A stretch of DNA of 64,000 nt. Source: Pseudomonadota bacterium. GTDB lineage: Bacteria > Pseudomonadota > Alphaproteobacteria > Rickettsiales > SXRF01. Positions 19,363 through 28,397 of the stretch are shown piece after piece (position 1 is the stretch's first letter; every line of letters begins with the position of its first letter). Location: positions 1 to 64,000 of the forward strand of contig CAUJHR010000010.1 of assembly GCA_963205195.1 (NCBI GenBank), in the 5' to 3' direction. The notes under the pieces are model-generated. The model did not search any database, was not told the DNA's origin, and saw only the letters and a list, made by a program, of their open reading frames with translations. The position numbers and the translations under genes were made by a program.

Positions 19363-20148
19363 ATGAATATTATATTTACATTTTTGGGTTCAGTAGGCTC
19401 TGTATTTTACTCCTTCCTAGAAGCAGTTGGCAGGCTTGCCATATTCGTTTGGGCAAGTATTAGCGGAATTTTCCGCCCGCCTTTTTACGGAAAAATGCTT
19501 CTCAAACAAATCATAGAATTGGGATATTATTCCCTTCCTGTAGTTGGCATGACCGCTATGTTCACAGGCGCGGCACTTGCATTGCAAACTTATTCTGGTT
19601 TTTCACGCTTCAATGCCGAAAGCTCAGTTGCTATCGTGGTGGTGCTGGCCATCACTCGCGAATTGGGGCCAGTTATGGCCGGGCTTATGGTTGCAGGGCG
19701 AATCGGCGCATCCTACGCTGCAGAGATCGGTACAATGCGCGTAACAGAACAGATAGACGCACTTTCCACCCTGTCTACCGATCCGCATAAATACCTCGTT
19801 CTTCCGCGCTTGCTTGCCGGCATTACCATGCTCCCGTTCCTCGTTGCTATAGGCGATATTATAGGAGTGTTCGGGGGTTATATGGTATCGATCCATAATC
19901 TCGGCTTCTCCCCCGGCCCTTACCTTAAAAGCACCTTTGAATACCTGGAAAGCAAAGACGTGGTTTCCGGGCTGATAAAAGCTTCAGTGTTTGGCTTTAT
20001 CATCACCCTTATGGGCTGTTATCATGGTTTCCATTCTAAAGGTGGGGCACAAGGTGTTGGCGCTGCCACAACGCATGCAGTTGTATCCGCCTCCATCCTG
20101 ATTTTACTTTCCAATTATGTTTTAACTGCACTGCTTTTTGGGAAATAG
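19363..20148 (+). CDS. mlaE: MlaE-family ABC permease
   Basis: A 261-residue permease (DUF140 family) with about five membrane helices. Diagnostic segments are GMTAMFTGAALALQTYSGF near residue 60, ELGPVMAGLMVAGRIGASYAAEIGTM near 100, and EQIDALSTLSTDPHKYLVLPR near 130. With MlaF it forms the inner-membrane part of a retrograde phospholipid transporter. The stop is one base before the mlaF start. A substrate-binding MlaD gene lies far away at 58.6 kb. Confidence 0.94.
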   Translation: MNIIFTFLGSVGSVFYSFLEAVGRLAIFVWASISGIFRPPFYGKMLLKQIIELGYYSLPVVGMTAMFTGAALALQTYSGFSRFNAESSVAIVVVLAITRELGPVMAGLMVAGRIGASYAAEIGTMRVTEQIDALSTLSTDPHKYLVLPRLLAGITMLPFLVAIGDIIGVFGGYMVSIHNLGFSPGPYLKSTFEYLESKDVVSGLIKASVFGFIITLMGCYHGFHSKGGAQGVGAATTHAVVSASILILLSNYVLTALLFGK

Positions 20149-20149
20149 A

Positions 20150-20914
20150 ATGGCTCCGAAAATTGAATTATCCGGCGTATACAAATCATTTGGCAGCAAG
20201 AAAGTGCTTGATGGTATAGATTTGGTCGTGAATGAAGGCGAATCTCTGGTGGTTATCGGCGGCTCAGGCACTGGTAAATCAGTACTTATAAAATGTATAC
20301 TTGGTATCCTTACCCCCGACAAAGGGACAATTAAAATTGATGGTGTTGATGTAGGAAAATTATCACGCGTTGAGCGCCAGAAGATTATGGGTAAATTCGG
20401 GATGCTGTTTCAAGGCGGCGCATTATTTGATAGTTTGCCTGTGTGGGAAAATATCAGCTTTTCCTTACTGCAAAATAAATCCATAAGCAAATCCGCCGCT
20501 AAAGAACTGGCTATCGAAAAATTAAAGGCAGTTGGCCTTGGCGCTGATGTTGCCAACCTATCCCCTGCCGAACTTTCCGGAGGCATGCAAAAGCGTGTTG
20601 CTCTTGCCCGCGCTATCGCCGCAAACCCGGAAATTATTTTCTTCGACGAACCAACAACCGGGCTCGATCCGATCATGGCTGATGTAATAAACCAGCTCAT
20701 AGTAAAATGCTCGAAGGATTTGGGTGCAACCACACTCACAATCACCCATGATATGGCGAGTGTCCGCCGCATAGCCCACCGCGTTACTATGATCTACAAG
20801 GGCAAGCTTATCTGGCAAGGTGACGTGCGCGAAATAGAGCGTAGTGGCAATGACTATGTAGACCAGTTCATCCATGGTCGTGCTGAAGGGCCAATAACAG
20901 CAGCTATCCGCTAG
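20150..20914 (+). CDS. mlaF: MlaF-family ABC transporter ATPase
   Basis: The track starts at a TTG (20138) within mlaE, but ATG 20150 gives MAPKIELSGVYKSF, the normal beginning, and 254 residues. Walker A GGSGTGKS is at about 37-44, the signature LSGGMQKRVALARAI near 142, and Walker B IIFFDEPTTGLDP near 164. An H-loop is in THDMASVRRI. It powers phospholipid transport with MlaE. The two genes are essentially contiguous, so translation is probably coupled. Confidence 0.95.
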   Translation: MAPKIELSGVYKSFGSKKVLDGIDLVVNEGESLVVIGGSGTGKSVLIKCILGILTPDKGTIKIDGVDVGKLSRVERQKIMGKFGMLFQGGALFDSLPVWENISFSLLQNKSISKSAAKELAIEKLKAVGLGADVANLSPAELSGGMQKRVALARAIAANPEIIFFDEPTTGLDPIMADVINQLIVKCSKDLGATTLTITHDMASVRRIAHRVTMIYKGKLIWQGDVREIERSGNDYVDQFIHGRAEGPITAAIR

Positions 20915-20919
20915 CCAGA

Positions 20920-21363
20920 TTACCTTTTAATCATCTCTTTAGAGTTAACCGGAGGAATACTGTTAAGTGGGGAAATGGTACCACCAGTTTTTCCTGCAGC
21001 TGCATTTGCAGATGAAACTTTCTTGCCATATGCAGTATCTTGCGGATCTTCATCAAATTCCGGGCGTGAGCCAGATTTGCTTGCAACATTTCGATTTGCC
21101 ATTTCCTGGCTGTCAATAACTCCGTCACCATTAGTATCAAGCTTGTCAAAAGCCTGTTCAACCTGCTGGATATAGGCCTTTTTGCTGAACTTTATCTGCT
21201 TTACATCACTGGGATTATCAGGATTAAATGTTACCCCATCAGTTGTTATGGCGTTAGGAACTGTTCGATTCGCCGCAGCGGGCTTTGTAGCAGTCTGGGC
21301 ATAGGCCGGGATTGCTATAAAACCAGCACATACTAAAACTACACTTGTTTTCATGATTTTCAT
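20920..21363 (-). CDS. Secreted EF-hand protein
   Basis: A 147-residue protein with a signal peptide (hydrophobic core about 6-18, cleavage after AYA-Q near 22). One clear EF-hand calcium loop, DTNGDGVIDSQE, lies near residue 77. The rest is low-complexity and rich in A, S, K and P, so it is probably a flexible periplasmic protein. An alternative start three residues downstream (MKTS) is possible; an AGG motif lies before the upstream ATG. It converges with mlaF, with a gap of 5 bases. Function unknown. Confidence 0.78.
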   Translation of the reverse strand: MKIMKTSVVLVCAGFIAIPAYAQTATKPAAANRTVPNAITTDGVTFNPDNPSDVKQIKFSKKAYIQQVEQAFDKLDTNGDGVIDSQEMANRNVASKSGSRPEFDEDPQDTAYGKKVSSANAAAGKTGGTISPLNSIPPVNSKEMIKR

Positions 21364-21409
21364 ACAACACCTGAAATATTAAATTATACTGGGGTTAATT
21401 TACCATTAT

Positions 21410-21766
21410 TCAGCCTAATAATCTACCAAGATTTTTTCCGCCAAGTATATGCACATGGAAATGATGCACCGTCTGAGAGGCATCGCTGCCGTGATTACTT
21501 ATAATACGGTAGCCATTTTCCACAAGACCGAGCATTTTTGCAACCTCTTGTACAGAAACGAAAAAACCTTTCATGAATTCCGGGCTGGCATTTTGTGAAA
21601 AATCATCAAAAGAGGCATATTCTCCTTTAGGGATCACCAGCACATGCACAGGGGCATCAGGCGCTATATCATGAAATGCAAATGCAAATTCAGTTTCATG
21701 GACTTTCTTGCACGGCACTTCGCCACGCAATATCTTCGCAAATATATTGTTTTTGTCGTAAGCCAT
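21410..21766 (-). CDS. HIT-family nucleotide hydrolase/transferase
   Basis: Start chosen at 21766 (MAYDKNNIFAK), one base past the hisE stop; the track ORF runs back into hisE. The 118-residue protein has IFAKILRGEVPCKKVHE at the N-terminus and the histidine triad HHFHVHILGG near residue 105, as in the HINT/PKCI subfamily, which hydrolyses nucleoside phosphoramidates. It is the last gene of the his run. A HIT protein downstream of hisE is often seen in alphaproteobacteria. Confidence 0.93.
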   Translation of the reverse strand: MAYDKNNIFAKILRGEVPCKKVHETEFAFAFHDIAPDAPVHVLVIPKGEYASFDDFSQNASPEFMKGFFVSVQEVAKMLGLVENGYRIISNHGSDASQTVHHFHVHILGGKNLGRLLG

Positions 21767-21767
21767 T

Positions 21768-22088
21768 TTATTTAAGTTTCCGGCGGGCTTTTTCATCAAG
21801 CCCTGAAATTCCTTCGCGGCGCTCCAGTTCTTTCATTACTTCACTTACTTCAATCCCGCCATCAGCGAGCAGCAAAAGCCAATGGAACAATAGATCTGCG
21901 CTTTCATTGATAACTCCAGCGCGGTCTTTTTCTACTGCCGCGATTACTGTTTCCACTGCTTCTTCACCTAGTTTCTGAGCAATTTTTGCAGTGCCCTGTT
22001 TCATGCGCTTGGCTATATAAGAAGCTTCCGGGTCAGCCTTGCGCCTCTCCTGCACCACCTTGTATAATCTATCAAGTGTATCTGACAT
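21768..22088 (-). CDS. hisE: Phosphoribosyl-ATP pyrophosphatase
   Basis: Hydrolyses phosphoribosyl-ATP to phosphoribosyl-AMP, the second step of histidine synthesis. The 106-residue all-alpha protein has SYIAKRMKQGTAKIAQKLGEEAVETVIAA near residues 24-52, with the metal-binding EExxE-type helix, and ADLLFHWLLLLADGGI near 64. This is a stand-alone HisE without the HisI domain. It lies 2 bases after hisF. Confidence 0.95.
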   Translation of the reverse strand: MSDTLDRLYKVVQERRKADPEASYIAKRMKQGTAKIAQKLGEEAVETVIAAVEKDRAGVINESADLLFHWLLLLADGGIEVSEVMKELERREGISGLDEKARRKLK

Positions 22089-22090
22089 AG

Positions 22091-22849
22091 CTATATCCTT
22101 ACCGCAATGTTATCTGCCTGCATAGATTTTTTTACCTGGCCGATTGTAAAAGTTCCAAAATGGAAAACAGAAGCGGCTAGGACTGCGTCTGCCTTTCCTT
22201 CTTTCACTGCCTGTGAAAAATGCGAAAGCTCGCCAATTCCTCCAGAAGCGATAACAGGAACGCTCACCGCCTGCGAAACCGCGCTGGTAAGCTCAATGTT
22301 TATACCTTGCTTAGTACCATCTCGGTCCATGGAAGTAAGCAATATCTCCCCTGCTCCCAGGACAACCATTTTCTTCGCCCATTCTACTGCATCAATGCCG
22401 GTTGCGTTGCGCCCGCCATGCGTGAAAACCTCAAATTTACCAGCAGCAACCTGTTTCGCATCTATCGCCACAACAATACACTGTGAGCCAAATTTTGCAG
22501 CAGCTTCCCCTACAAATTCCGGGCGCTTAACCGCTTCTGTGTTGATGGAAACTTTATCTGCACCCGCCAACAGCAAATTTCTTATATCTTCAATGGTACG
22601 AACCCCGCCGCCAACAGTAAGCGGCATAAAACACTGCTCAGCAACGCGTGAGATAACATCATACAATATACCGCGATCATCACTGCTTGCTGTTATGTCA
22701 AGGAAGCATAATTCATCAGCGCCTTGCGCGTCATAAATCTTCGCCTGCTCCACCGGATCGCCAGCGTCAACAAGGCTCACGAAATTTACCCCTTTGACCA
22801 CGCGGCCATCTTTAACGTCAAGGCAGGGTATGATGCGGGTTCTTAGCAT
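22091..22849 (-). CDS. hisF: Imidazole glycerol phosphate synthase cyclase subunit
   Basis: A 252-residue TIM barrel that uses ammonia from HisH to form imidazole glycerol phosphate and AICAR. Catalytic aspartates lie in [15 protein letters not shown] (near 11) and VVAIDAKQV (near 130). [27 protein letters not shown] and ASGGIGEL are the phosphate-binding repeats. The start overlaps the end of hisA by 7 bases, indicating coupling. Confidence 0.97.
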   Translation of the reverse strand: MLRTRIIPCLDVKDGRVVKGVNFVSLVDAGDPVEQAKIYDAQGADELCFLDITASSDDRGILYDVISRVAEQCFMPLTVGGGVRTIEDIRNLLLAGADKVSINTEAVKRPEFVGEAAAKFGSQCIVVAIDAKQVAAGKFEVFTHGGRNATGIDAVEWAKKMVVLGAGEILLTSMDRDGTKQGINIELTSAVSQAVSVPVIASGGIGELSHFSQAVKEGKADAVLAASVFHFGTFTIGQVKKSMQADNIAVRI

Positions 22850-23562
22850 AAAGCAAGTGCTTCCCTAGCTTTAATTGCACCATCATAAAGTGCGCGCCCG
22901 ATGATGACTCCTTCAATACCCGAATTTTCCACTGCCTTGTAGTTTTTTATATCTTCTATATTGCTTACACCGCCAGAGGCGATAACCGGAGTGGTTATTG
23001 ACTGTGCAAGCGTAACGGTTTCTTCAACATTCGCGCCCTGCATTGCCCCATCGCGGTTTATGTCAGTGTAAATAATCGCAGCCACCCCACAATCTTCGAA
23101 TTTTTTGGCAAGTTCTGCTGCCTGCATGTCAGAAACATCCGCCCAGCCGGAAACGGCAACCTTACCGCCTACCGCATCAATACCCACAGCTATCTGCCCT
23201 GGGAACAGGCGGCAGGCCTCTTTAACCAGCACCGGGTTTTTAAGCGCAGCCGTTCCTAAAATTATCCGTGAAACTCCGCATGTAAGCCATGTGTCGATCA
23301 TCTCCAGCGTACGGATCCCGCCGCCGAGTTGCACCTGCATTTTAACCCTCGCAAGTATCGCTTTAACCGCAGCAGCGTTCACCGGCTTACCTTCAAAAGC
23401 TCCGTTAAGATCAACAATATGCAGCCACGAAAATCCGTCTGCTTCAAATGCTGCAGCCTGGTCAAAAGGGGAATTTTCAAAAACGGTTGCCTTGTCCATA
23501 TCGCCGCGCAGCAGGCGCACACATTTTCCATCTTTCAAATCAATAGCAGGATATAAATTCAT
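22843..23562 (-). CDS. hisA: Phosphoribosylformimino-AICAR ribotide isomerase
   Basis: A 239-residue TIM barrel that isomerises ProFAR to PRFAR. The catalytic aspartate is in [18 protein letters not shown] (near residue 8), and a second aspartate is in [12 protein letters not shown] (near 168). [14 protein letters not shown] and [11 protein letters not shown] bind phosphate. It sits in the his run between a GNAT gene and hisF, and overlaps hisF by 7 bases. Confidence 0.97.
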   Translation of the reverse strand: MNLYPAIDLKDGKCVRLLRGDMDKATVFENSPFDQAAAFEADGFSWLHIVDLNGAFEGKPVNAAAVKAILARVKMQVQLGGGIRTLEMIDTWLTCGVSRIILGTAALKNPVLVKEACRLFPGQIAVGIDAVGGKVAVSGWADVSDMQAAELAKKFEDCGVAAIIYTDINRDGAMQGANVEETVTLAQSITTPVIASGGVSNIEDIKNYKAVENSGIEGVIIGRALYDGAIKAREALALC

Positions 23563-23582
23563 AATTGCTCATTTAGTCATTA

Positions 23583-24116
23583 TCAAATCAAGGAAGTTAA
23601 TGGATCAACATTCTTATAATAAAAACGCCCTGCTATCATCTGCGCGTTGACAAATTCATAGTAAGGCAGGGTTCCCCAATGCACATAGCCATGGTCTTCA
23701 TAAAGTTTTATCGCCCGGTCCTGCGTTTCGCGCACACTTAGCCGTATCACCGAAAAACCCTGTGCCCGCGCCTCACGTTCCGCTGCTTCAAGTAGCTTTT
23801 TCGCAAGCCCATGCCCACGTGCCCATGGAGCGGTAAAATGCGCTTCCATCGATACGCAAAAAGATGATGTTTCCTTGCTGATTCCAGGTTTGAGCAACTG
23901 CACACTACCCGCAAGCGTCCCATCCAGCCTGGCAACAAATAGCACGCGGTCAGGTACTACTAAAACACCTTTCCAATAAGCCTCCAGCACGTCGCTTCCC
24001 GGCGGCACCACCCAGTTGAACCCGATGCCATCACGAATAGCATCTTCAGTTGCGCTGCATAACTCATAAAGGTCTGCATGGCGAAATTCAGTAATACGTT
24101 CAACACGTGTAGCCAT
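23583..24116 (-). CDS. GNAT-family acetyltransferase
   Basis: A 177-residue protein with the GNAT fold. The central segment EAHFTAPWARGHGLAKKLLEAAEREARAQGF (about 92-122) is the acetyl-CoA-binding motif A with R/Q-x-x-G-x-G/A, and SVRETQDRAIKLYEDHGYVHWGTLPYYEF is the typical C-terminal part. The substrate is unknown. It lies between hisH and hisA in the same transcription unit, starting in the hisH stop (TAATG). It may be a passenger gene. Confidence 0.9.
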   Translation of the reverse strand: MATRVERITEFRHADLYELCSATEDAIRDGIGFNWVVPPGSDVLEAYWKGVLVVPDRVLFVARLDGTLAGSVQLLKPGISKETSSFCVSMEAHFTAPWARGHGLAKKLLEAAEREARAQGFSVIRLSVRETQDRAIKLYEDHGYVHWGTLPYYEFVNAQMIAGRFYYKNVDPLTSLI

Positions 24117-24730
24117 TATAGCCTCACAAAATTTTCTAAAATTTTAAGGCCGGTCTTCTGGCTTTTTTCAGGATGGAACTGAGCGCCAAAAATATTATCT
24201 TGGGCAATTATAGCAGTAACATCCACGCCATACCCAGCTGTTGCCATAACTACAGAATTATCTGCTGGCTTTGCATAATAACTATGCACGAAGTAAGCAT
24301 AATCACCATTATTTACTTCTTTAAGCAATTCCGATTTTTTTTTGATTTCTAAATTATTCCATCCCATATGTGGTATTTTAATACCAGCTTTCGGAAGCGG
24401 GATCACATCACCACCCAGCCAGCCAAGCCCCTTATGAATTCCGTTTTCGTAACCATTTTCAAAAAGCATCTGCATACCAACACAAATGCCTAAAAACCAT
24501 TTTCTATGCACACGCACCTGTTCATTTAAATTTTCAAGCATGCCAGGAAGAGCTGAAAGACCAGCCATGCAATCGCCAAAAGCACCAACTCCGGGCAGGA
24601 CTATATGGCTTGCATTTTCAAGCATGCGTGAATCATCACTTACTACCACATTGGATGCGACTGCCTCAAAAGCTTTAGCAACTGACCTTAAATTTCCCGA
24701 GCCGTAATCAATAATAACGACAGAGGCCAT
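24116..24730 (-). CDS. hisH: Imidazole glycerol phosphate synthase glutaminase subunit
   Basis: A class I glutamine amidotransferase of 204 residues that supplies ammonia to HisF. The nucleophile is in LGICVGMQML (cysteine near 83), and the catalytic histidine and glutamate are in QFHPEKSQ near 184. The N-terminal VVIIDYGSGNLRSVAKAFE is typical. It is 2 bases downstream of the DUF2628 gene. Confidence 0.96.
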   Translation of the reverse strand: MASVVIIDYGSGNLRSVAKAFEAVASNVVVSDDSRMLENASHIVLPGVGAFGDCMAGLSALPGMLENLNEQVRVHRKWFLGICVGMQMLFENGYENGIHKGLGWLGGDVIPLPKAGIKIPHMGWNNLEIKKKSELLKEVNNGDYAYFVHSYYAKPADNSVVMATAGYGVDVTAIIAQDNIFGAQFHPEKSQKTGLKILENFVRL

Positions 24731-24732
24731 TT

Positions 24733-25125
24733 TTATGCTGCCGCCATACGGTCAAAATAGCGCTGCTGGGCGCGCATTTCATTATCACTTGCCACAACAT
24801 CCGACATTATATAGCCGCGTTTGGCGAGTGAGGCCCTCCTGCAATCATTCGCTTGATAACCAACAAGCAGGCTGAAAGCCAACTGGATTATAGTGAGGCT
24901 GTCACGGTCCATCCATTTTGAATGTTCCGCTACCCCAAAAAGCACAGCAAATACCCCAAGGAAAATAGCAAATCCCCATGCGCGGTGGTATAAAGCCCAT
25001 AATACGCCAAAAATGAAAGCATAAACGCTGAACCCTTCGCGCACGAATATTGCTTTTTCCACTGCATTATTATTCACCGGATTTATATGCACTGTGTATA
25101 TCTGCGGTTTGGAAAATAAGGACAT
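24733..25125 (-). CDS. DUF2628-type membrane protein
   Basis: A 130-residue protein with two or three membrane helices (about 33-50, 55-70 and possibly 78-92) and a C-terminal cytoplasmic tail. The GFSVYAFIFGVLWALYHRAW segment is the core signature of DUF2628. A gene of this type next to hisH in the his operon is recurrent in alphaproteobacteria; its function is unknown. It starts next to the left end of the inverted-repeat element at 25125. Confidence 0.85.
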   Translation of the reverse strand: MSLFSKPQIYTVHINPVNNNAVEKAIFVREGFSVYAFIFGVLWALYHRAWGFAIFLGVFAVLFGVAEHSKWMDRDSLTIIQLAFSLLVGYQANDCRRASLAKRGYIMSDVVASDNEMRAQQRYFDRMAAA

Positions 25126-25273
25126 TATGAGACCTGCGAATAATCAGGATTTTTGGGATGGATGCTAGGAACAACCACCCGCAAAAACTTTAGCATACAG
25201 CCAGTATGTGAGTTTTGAGGACGGGCGTGACGACGCAGACGTTCAAAAAGACAATTATACAATGGTCTCATAA
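25125..25273. repeat. Approximately 149-bp inverted-repeat element inside the his run
   Basis: A perfect 10-bp inverted repeat, TTATGAGACC and GGTCTCATAA, bounds the hisB-DUF2628 intergenic region. Inside, CATAC and GTATG pair across a 5-base loop, extended by CAAAAACT with AGTTTTG, forming a strong hairpin near 25181-25220; TTTTTG with CAAAAA adds an outer pairing. The right end covers the TGA stop of hisB, and the left end touches the start codon of the next gene. It could be a small non-autonomous repeat or a regulatory hairpin in the his mRNA. Confidence 0.65.
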
Positions 25274-25867
25274 GCTGCCTCCAAGAGTACCCTTAGTTGA
25301 AGGAATTTCATCAGATTTACGTGGGTCTATATCTATCGCAACCCGAAGTGCGCGTGCCAATCCCTTGTAACAGGATTCAACTATGTGGTGGTTATTCACA
25401 CCATATTCATTTTTAACGTGCAAGGTTGCGCCCGCGGCAAAGGCAAAAGCCTGGAACCATTCGCGGAATAACTCGGTATCCATATCCCCAAGTTTTGGCT
25501 TGGAAAAATCGACATTCCATACGAAATATGGCCGCCCCGATAAATCGATTGCAACATTGGTCAGGGTTTCATCCATTGGTATTGTTGCAGCTCCATAACG
25601 CACTATACCTTTGCGTTCGCCAAGAGCCTTGGCTAATGCTTCACCTATGGCAATTCCTGTATCTTCAGTCGTATGGTGGTTATCAATATGCAGGTCACCT
25701 TTAGCGGTGAGCTTCAAATCCATAAGGCTATGGCGCGAAAGCTGTTCCAGCATATGATCCAAAAACCCGATTCCGGTGGAAATTTCGTATTTCCCGGTCC
25801 CATCCAGGTTAAGCTCCACGCTTATCTGTGTTTCCTTGGTTTTACGCTCATGTTTGGCAGTACGCAT
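25268..25867 (-). CDS. hisB: Imidazoleglycerol-phosphate dehydratase
   Basis: A 199-residue monofunctional dehydratase (no phosphatase domain), removing water from imidazole glycerol phosphate. Metal-binding histidine motifs appear twice: [16 protein letters not shown] near 37 with [17 protein letters not shown] near 63, and [21 protein letters not shown] near 160. It is the first gene of the his run on the minus strand. Its 3' end lies in the inverted-repeat element. Confidence 0.97.
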   Translation of the reverse strand: MRTAKHERKTKETQISVELNLDGTGKYEISTGIGFLDHMLEQLSRHSLMDLKLTAKGDLHIDNHHTTEDTGIAIGEALAKALGERKGIVRYGAATIPMDETLTNVAIDLSGRPYFVWNVDFSKPKLGDMDTELFREWFQAFAFAAGATLHVKNEYGVNNHHIVESCYKGLARALRVAIDIDPRKSDEIPSTKGTLGGSL

Positions 25868-25939
25868 CTATTACTCCTGAATTAATCCGGGGGATTTTAA
25901 CAGAGTTACAGGCGATTACAAGCTCGTAAGATAAAGAAA

Positions 25940-26689
25940 CTACCAGTTTACAGGGAATTCATACTCTAAATTCACTTTTACAGTATAATCCGGTGCAGAC
26001 TTGGATATGCCAAACAAAGTACCAACGTCATATTTGAAACCTGGCGCCAATTGCCCATATATAACAGGCCCAAGACGGTGTTTTTGGTTGCTGTAAGTTT
26101 CTGGGTCACCGATTTCACCAAATTCACCATAATATTCAACCCCAGGGCTGAATTTTGGCAAATAATTATATTTTGCCATCCATTTAATTTCACCTTCAGG
26201 GTTTTTATTGCTGTTATCCCCTACCTCTTTTTCAAAGCCGATATTAAGCATAGTTGTAAATTTATTTATATTTTTAGCGGCTAGCAGGAATAATTCAACC
26301 TTGTCAGAAGATCCTTTTGGATGGGCAAACTCATAAGATGCCTGCAAACCCAGATCTGCCCAATATTCCCCCACTTCCGTCAACTGGAAGATATTTTCTA
26401 TTTCGGTAGCAGTGTATTTATATCCATTTTGAGGCTCTTTTTCCAACTCGCCATAAAGCTCAGCCTGCCATCTCGAAGTCAGCCCATAACCAATGGCAAA
26501 CTGGTGCTGGCGAAAACCGCTTTCCCCTTGCCGGGAATCCAAATCGAAACGGTTCTTGCTTTCAATCTCCATTATACCTTTTTCCACATACGGAGAATAC
26601 ACCTCAAGCGCATAGGCATTTTGCCCTAATAACAAGACAGTTGTTGATAGAAGAAGGGCTTTATTTATAGAATTATATTTTTTTTTCAT
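25940..26689 (-). CDS. Predicted outer-membrane beta-barrel protein
   Basis: A 249-residue protein with a signal peptide (residues 1 to about 27, cleavage after AYA) and alternating-hydrophobicity strands throughout, ending in the aromatic C-terminus FPVNW. Strand-like segments such as FAIGYGLTSRWQAELYGELE recur, as in transporter-type porins. It overlaps the 3' end of the FTR1 permease gene by 17 bases and is probably cotranscribed with it and the cupredoxin gene. The context suggests a role in iron or metal traffic, which is inference. Confidence 0.75.
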   Translation of the reverse strand: MKKKYNSINKALLLSTTVLLLGQNAYALEVYSPYVEKGIMEIESKNRFDLDSRQGESGFRQHQFAIGYGLTSRWQAELYGELEKEPQNGYKYTATEIENIFQLTEVGEYWADLGLQASYEFAHPKGSSDKVELFLLAAKNINKFTTMLNIGFEKEVGDNSNKNPEGEIKWMAKYNYLPKFSPGVEYYGEFGEIGDPETYSNQKHRLGPVIYGQLAPGFKYDVGTLFGISKSAPDYTVKVNLEYEFPVNW

Positions 26690-27491
26690 ATTTTGCCTTA
26701 TTAGTAATTTTAATTAAGATATTTATTGATAGAAGCGAGATAATATAAAATATAACCTGTATTCCAGTTGGGCGCTCACTATAACCCAGCATTGCATGGA
26801 GTATTTTTCCCAGGACGCTGTTTTGCGTAAGCAACCAGCTGCTATCCCACATCTGCCCATAAGCCGGCAATATATCCGCAGCATTTAAAAAACCAGCGAT
26901 CTGGGCACTCATCCCGCAAGCCAGTAAGATCAGCAGCCACCCGGTTACCATGAACAGGTATTTTGACGAGAGTTTTATCAGCCCGAAATATAGCAGCGTG
27001 CCTATTAATATTGCACATCCTGCTCCGGAAATTCCGCCCGCGATGATAGAAATGACAGGATCATTCGAGGTTTTGATTATCCCTGTCATGAACAATACTA
27101 TTTCAGCGCCCTCACGCCACATGGCTATGCTCACCACAACCGCCAGCGAATAAAGCGGTATGTCGCCATCACTGACCGATTTACCTACCTGCTTCATTTT
27201 TTGCGCCAGCGCACGGCCATGCGACTGCATCCAGACTACAGTCCAGACAATCATGGCAACGGCAACGGAGAGAATTATTGCATTAAATATTTCCTGCCCT
27301 ACCCCTTCCATCGCGCCTGAGATATTTTCAGCAAAAAATGCAACTATAACAGCGCCTGCAAGACCGCCGCAAAGCCCGATACAAACCCACAGGTTACGCC
27401 CCTTAACACCTCTGGTTGCAGCAAGTATTATAGTTATAATGATAGCTATTTCTAAAAATTCGCGGAAAGCGATTATGAAAGCGGCGGGCAT
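26673..27491 (-). CDS. FTR1-family high-affinity iron permease
   Basis: A 272-residue integral membrane protein with about seven helices. The two glutamate motifs of the FTR1/EfeU family are REFLE at residues 10-14 and REGAE near 123. The first has Phe-Leu where REGLE is the norm, while the acidic ends are kept. It imports iron, usually with a periplasmic cupredoxin-type protein. It lies 24 bases downstream of the cupredoxin gene and overlaps the outer-membrane gene, suggesting a three-gene iron operon. Confidence 0.9.
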   Translation of the reverse strand: MPAAFIIAFREFLEIAIIITIILAATRGVKGRNLWVCIGLCGGLAGAVIVAFFAENISGAMEGVGQEIFNAIILSVAVAMIVWTVVWMQSHGRALAQKMKQVGKSVSDGDIPLYSLAVVVSIAMWREGAEIVLFMTGIIKTSNDPVISIIAGGISGAGCAILIGTLLYFGLIKLSSKYLFMVTGWLLILLACGMSAQIAGFLNAADILPAYGQMWDSSWLLTQNSVLGKILHAMLGYSERPTGIQVIFYIISLLSINILIKITNKAKYEKKI

Positions 27492-27515
27492 TACTGTTAT
27501 CTATGCTGGTGGAAA

Positions 27516-27842
27516 TTATTTTGCTATTATTTTGCCTTTTGCGGTATCTTCATGGAATTCCCCTACGAAAGGATATTCACCAGCTTTAAGCGGACCTATA
27601 AAAACCACCCCTTCTGAATTTCCTGCAATAACTTTTTCGCGTGAAAGCTCATGGCTTTCAAATTCTTCTGAAGAAGCATCCTGATTTTTAATAATCAGCT
27701 TCACTTTCTGATTTGCAGGAACTTCAAGCGAGTCTGGAGTAAATTTATGATTTTTTATTATAATCTCATAAACTTGCGTATCTGCAAAAGCAGGCAGGGA
27801 AAAGCAGGTTATTAAAGAAGCAGCGGCAATTACTTTTTTCAT
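27516..27842 (-). CDS. Periplasmic cupredoxin-domain protein, iron-uptake type
   Basis: A 108-residue protein with a signal peptide (cleavage near FADT, residue 20). The remainder is one cupredoxin-like beta domain (IIIKNHKFTPDSLEVPANQKVKLII, then FIGPLKAGEYPF and GEFHEDTAKGKI). This resembles the EfeO cupredoxin domain and FtrB-type partners of FTR1 permeases. It has no cysteine copper ligand in the mature part; histidines in NHKF, SHEL and FHED could bind metal. A Fur-box-like site lies about 60-75 bases upstream of the start, consistent with iron control. Confidence 0.85.
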   Translation of the reverse strand: MKKVIAAASLITCFSLPAFADTQVYEIIIKNHKFTPDSLEVPANQKVKLIIKNQDASSEEFESHELSREKVIAGNSEGVVFIGPLKAGEYPFVGEFHEDTAKGKIIAK

Positions 27843-27902
27843 AAAATTCCTATTTTAATACAAATATTATCTTTAACGTTATTATGCAATTTGTAACGCA
27901 AC

Positions 27903-27917
27903 TGAGAATCATTCGCA
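27903..27917. promoter_or_regulatory. Fur-box-like operator upstream of the iron-uptake genes
   Basis: TGAGAATCATTCGCA is a near-perfect inverted repeat of the classic Fur core TGAGAATCATTCTCA, with one mismatch. It lies about 60-75 bases upstream of the cupredoxin start. Iron-replete repression of the cupredoxin-FTR1-outer membrane protein run is therefore likely. Confidence 0.65.
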
Positions 27918-27976
27918 AGAAAATAATTGCAAAATATATCCCATTGTTTTATATAATTAATACTGAATTAAGAAAA

Positions 27977-28195
27977 TTAATTACAAGTGTATAAATCATC
28001 ACTTGTGCAAGAAAGCACTGTTGGCTGGGTGTAATTACCATCATTTTCATACACATCCCGGTCACGCACTTTGGAATAATCTATATCATCCCATCCTCCG
28101 CCCTGCTTTGTACCGCTACAATTGCTGCATGTTAAAAATACGCAAAGCCCGAGCATCAAACGAAGGGAGTGAGATATACCAGTTCCAAATTTCAT
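27977..28195 (-). CDS. Small secreted or lipoprotein-like protein
   Basis: The track ORF begins at 28240, but the ATG at 28195 has an AAAAGG ribosome-binding site and starts a signal-like segment (MKFGTGISHSLRLMLGLCVFL) leading to a cysteine-rich CSNC. The protein would be 72 residues with a polar tail holding two more cysteines. The cysteine context is not an ideal lipobox, so lipidation is uncertain. No family is recognised. The region from 28196 to the gltA start at 28398 holds no other gene. Confidence 0.5.
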   Translation of the reverse strand: MKFGTGISHSLRLMLGLCVFLTCSNCSGTKQGGGWDDIDYSKVRDRDVYENDGNYTQPTVLSCTSDDLYTCN

Positions 28196-28397
28196 ACAAA
28201 ATAACCTTTTAATACCGCCAGAGAAAACACTATATGTCATACTCCATATAAGAATTTAATACAGAAAATAAAATATTGTTTTGTCATTATTTTATAAATA
28301 CTTTCTTTACTTTTATCTGCAATGCTTACCCTAACCTTGATAAATTCCGGCTCAATTCGCAGGCTGGATTTAAAAACATAGAAATGGAGTTGTTGCA

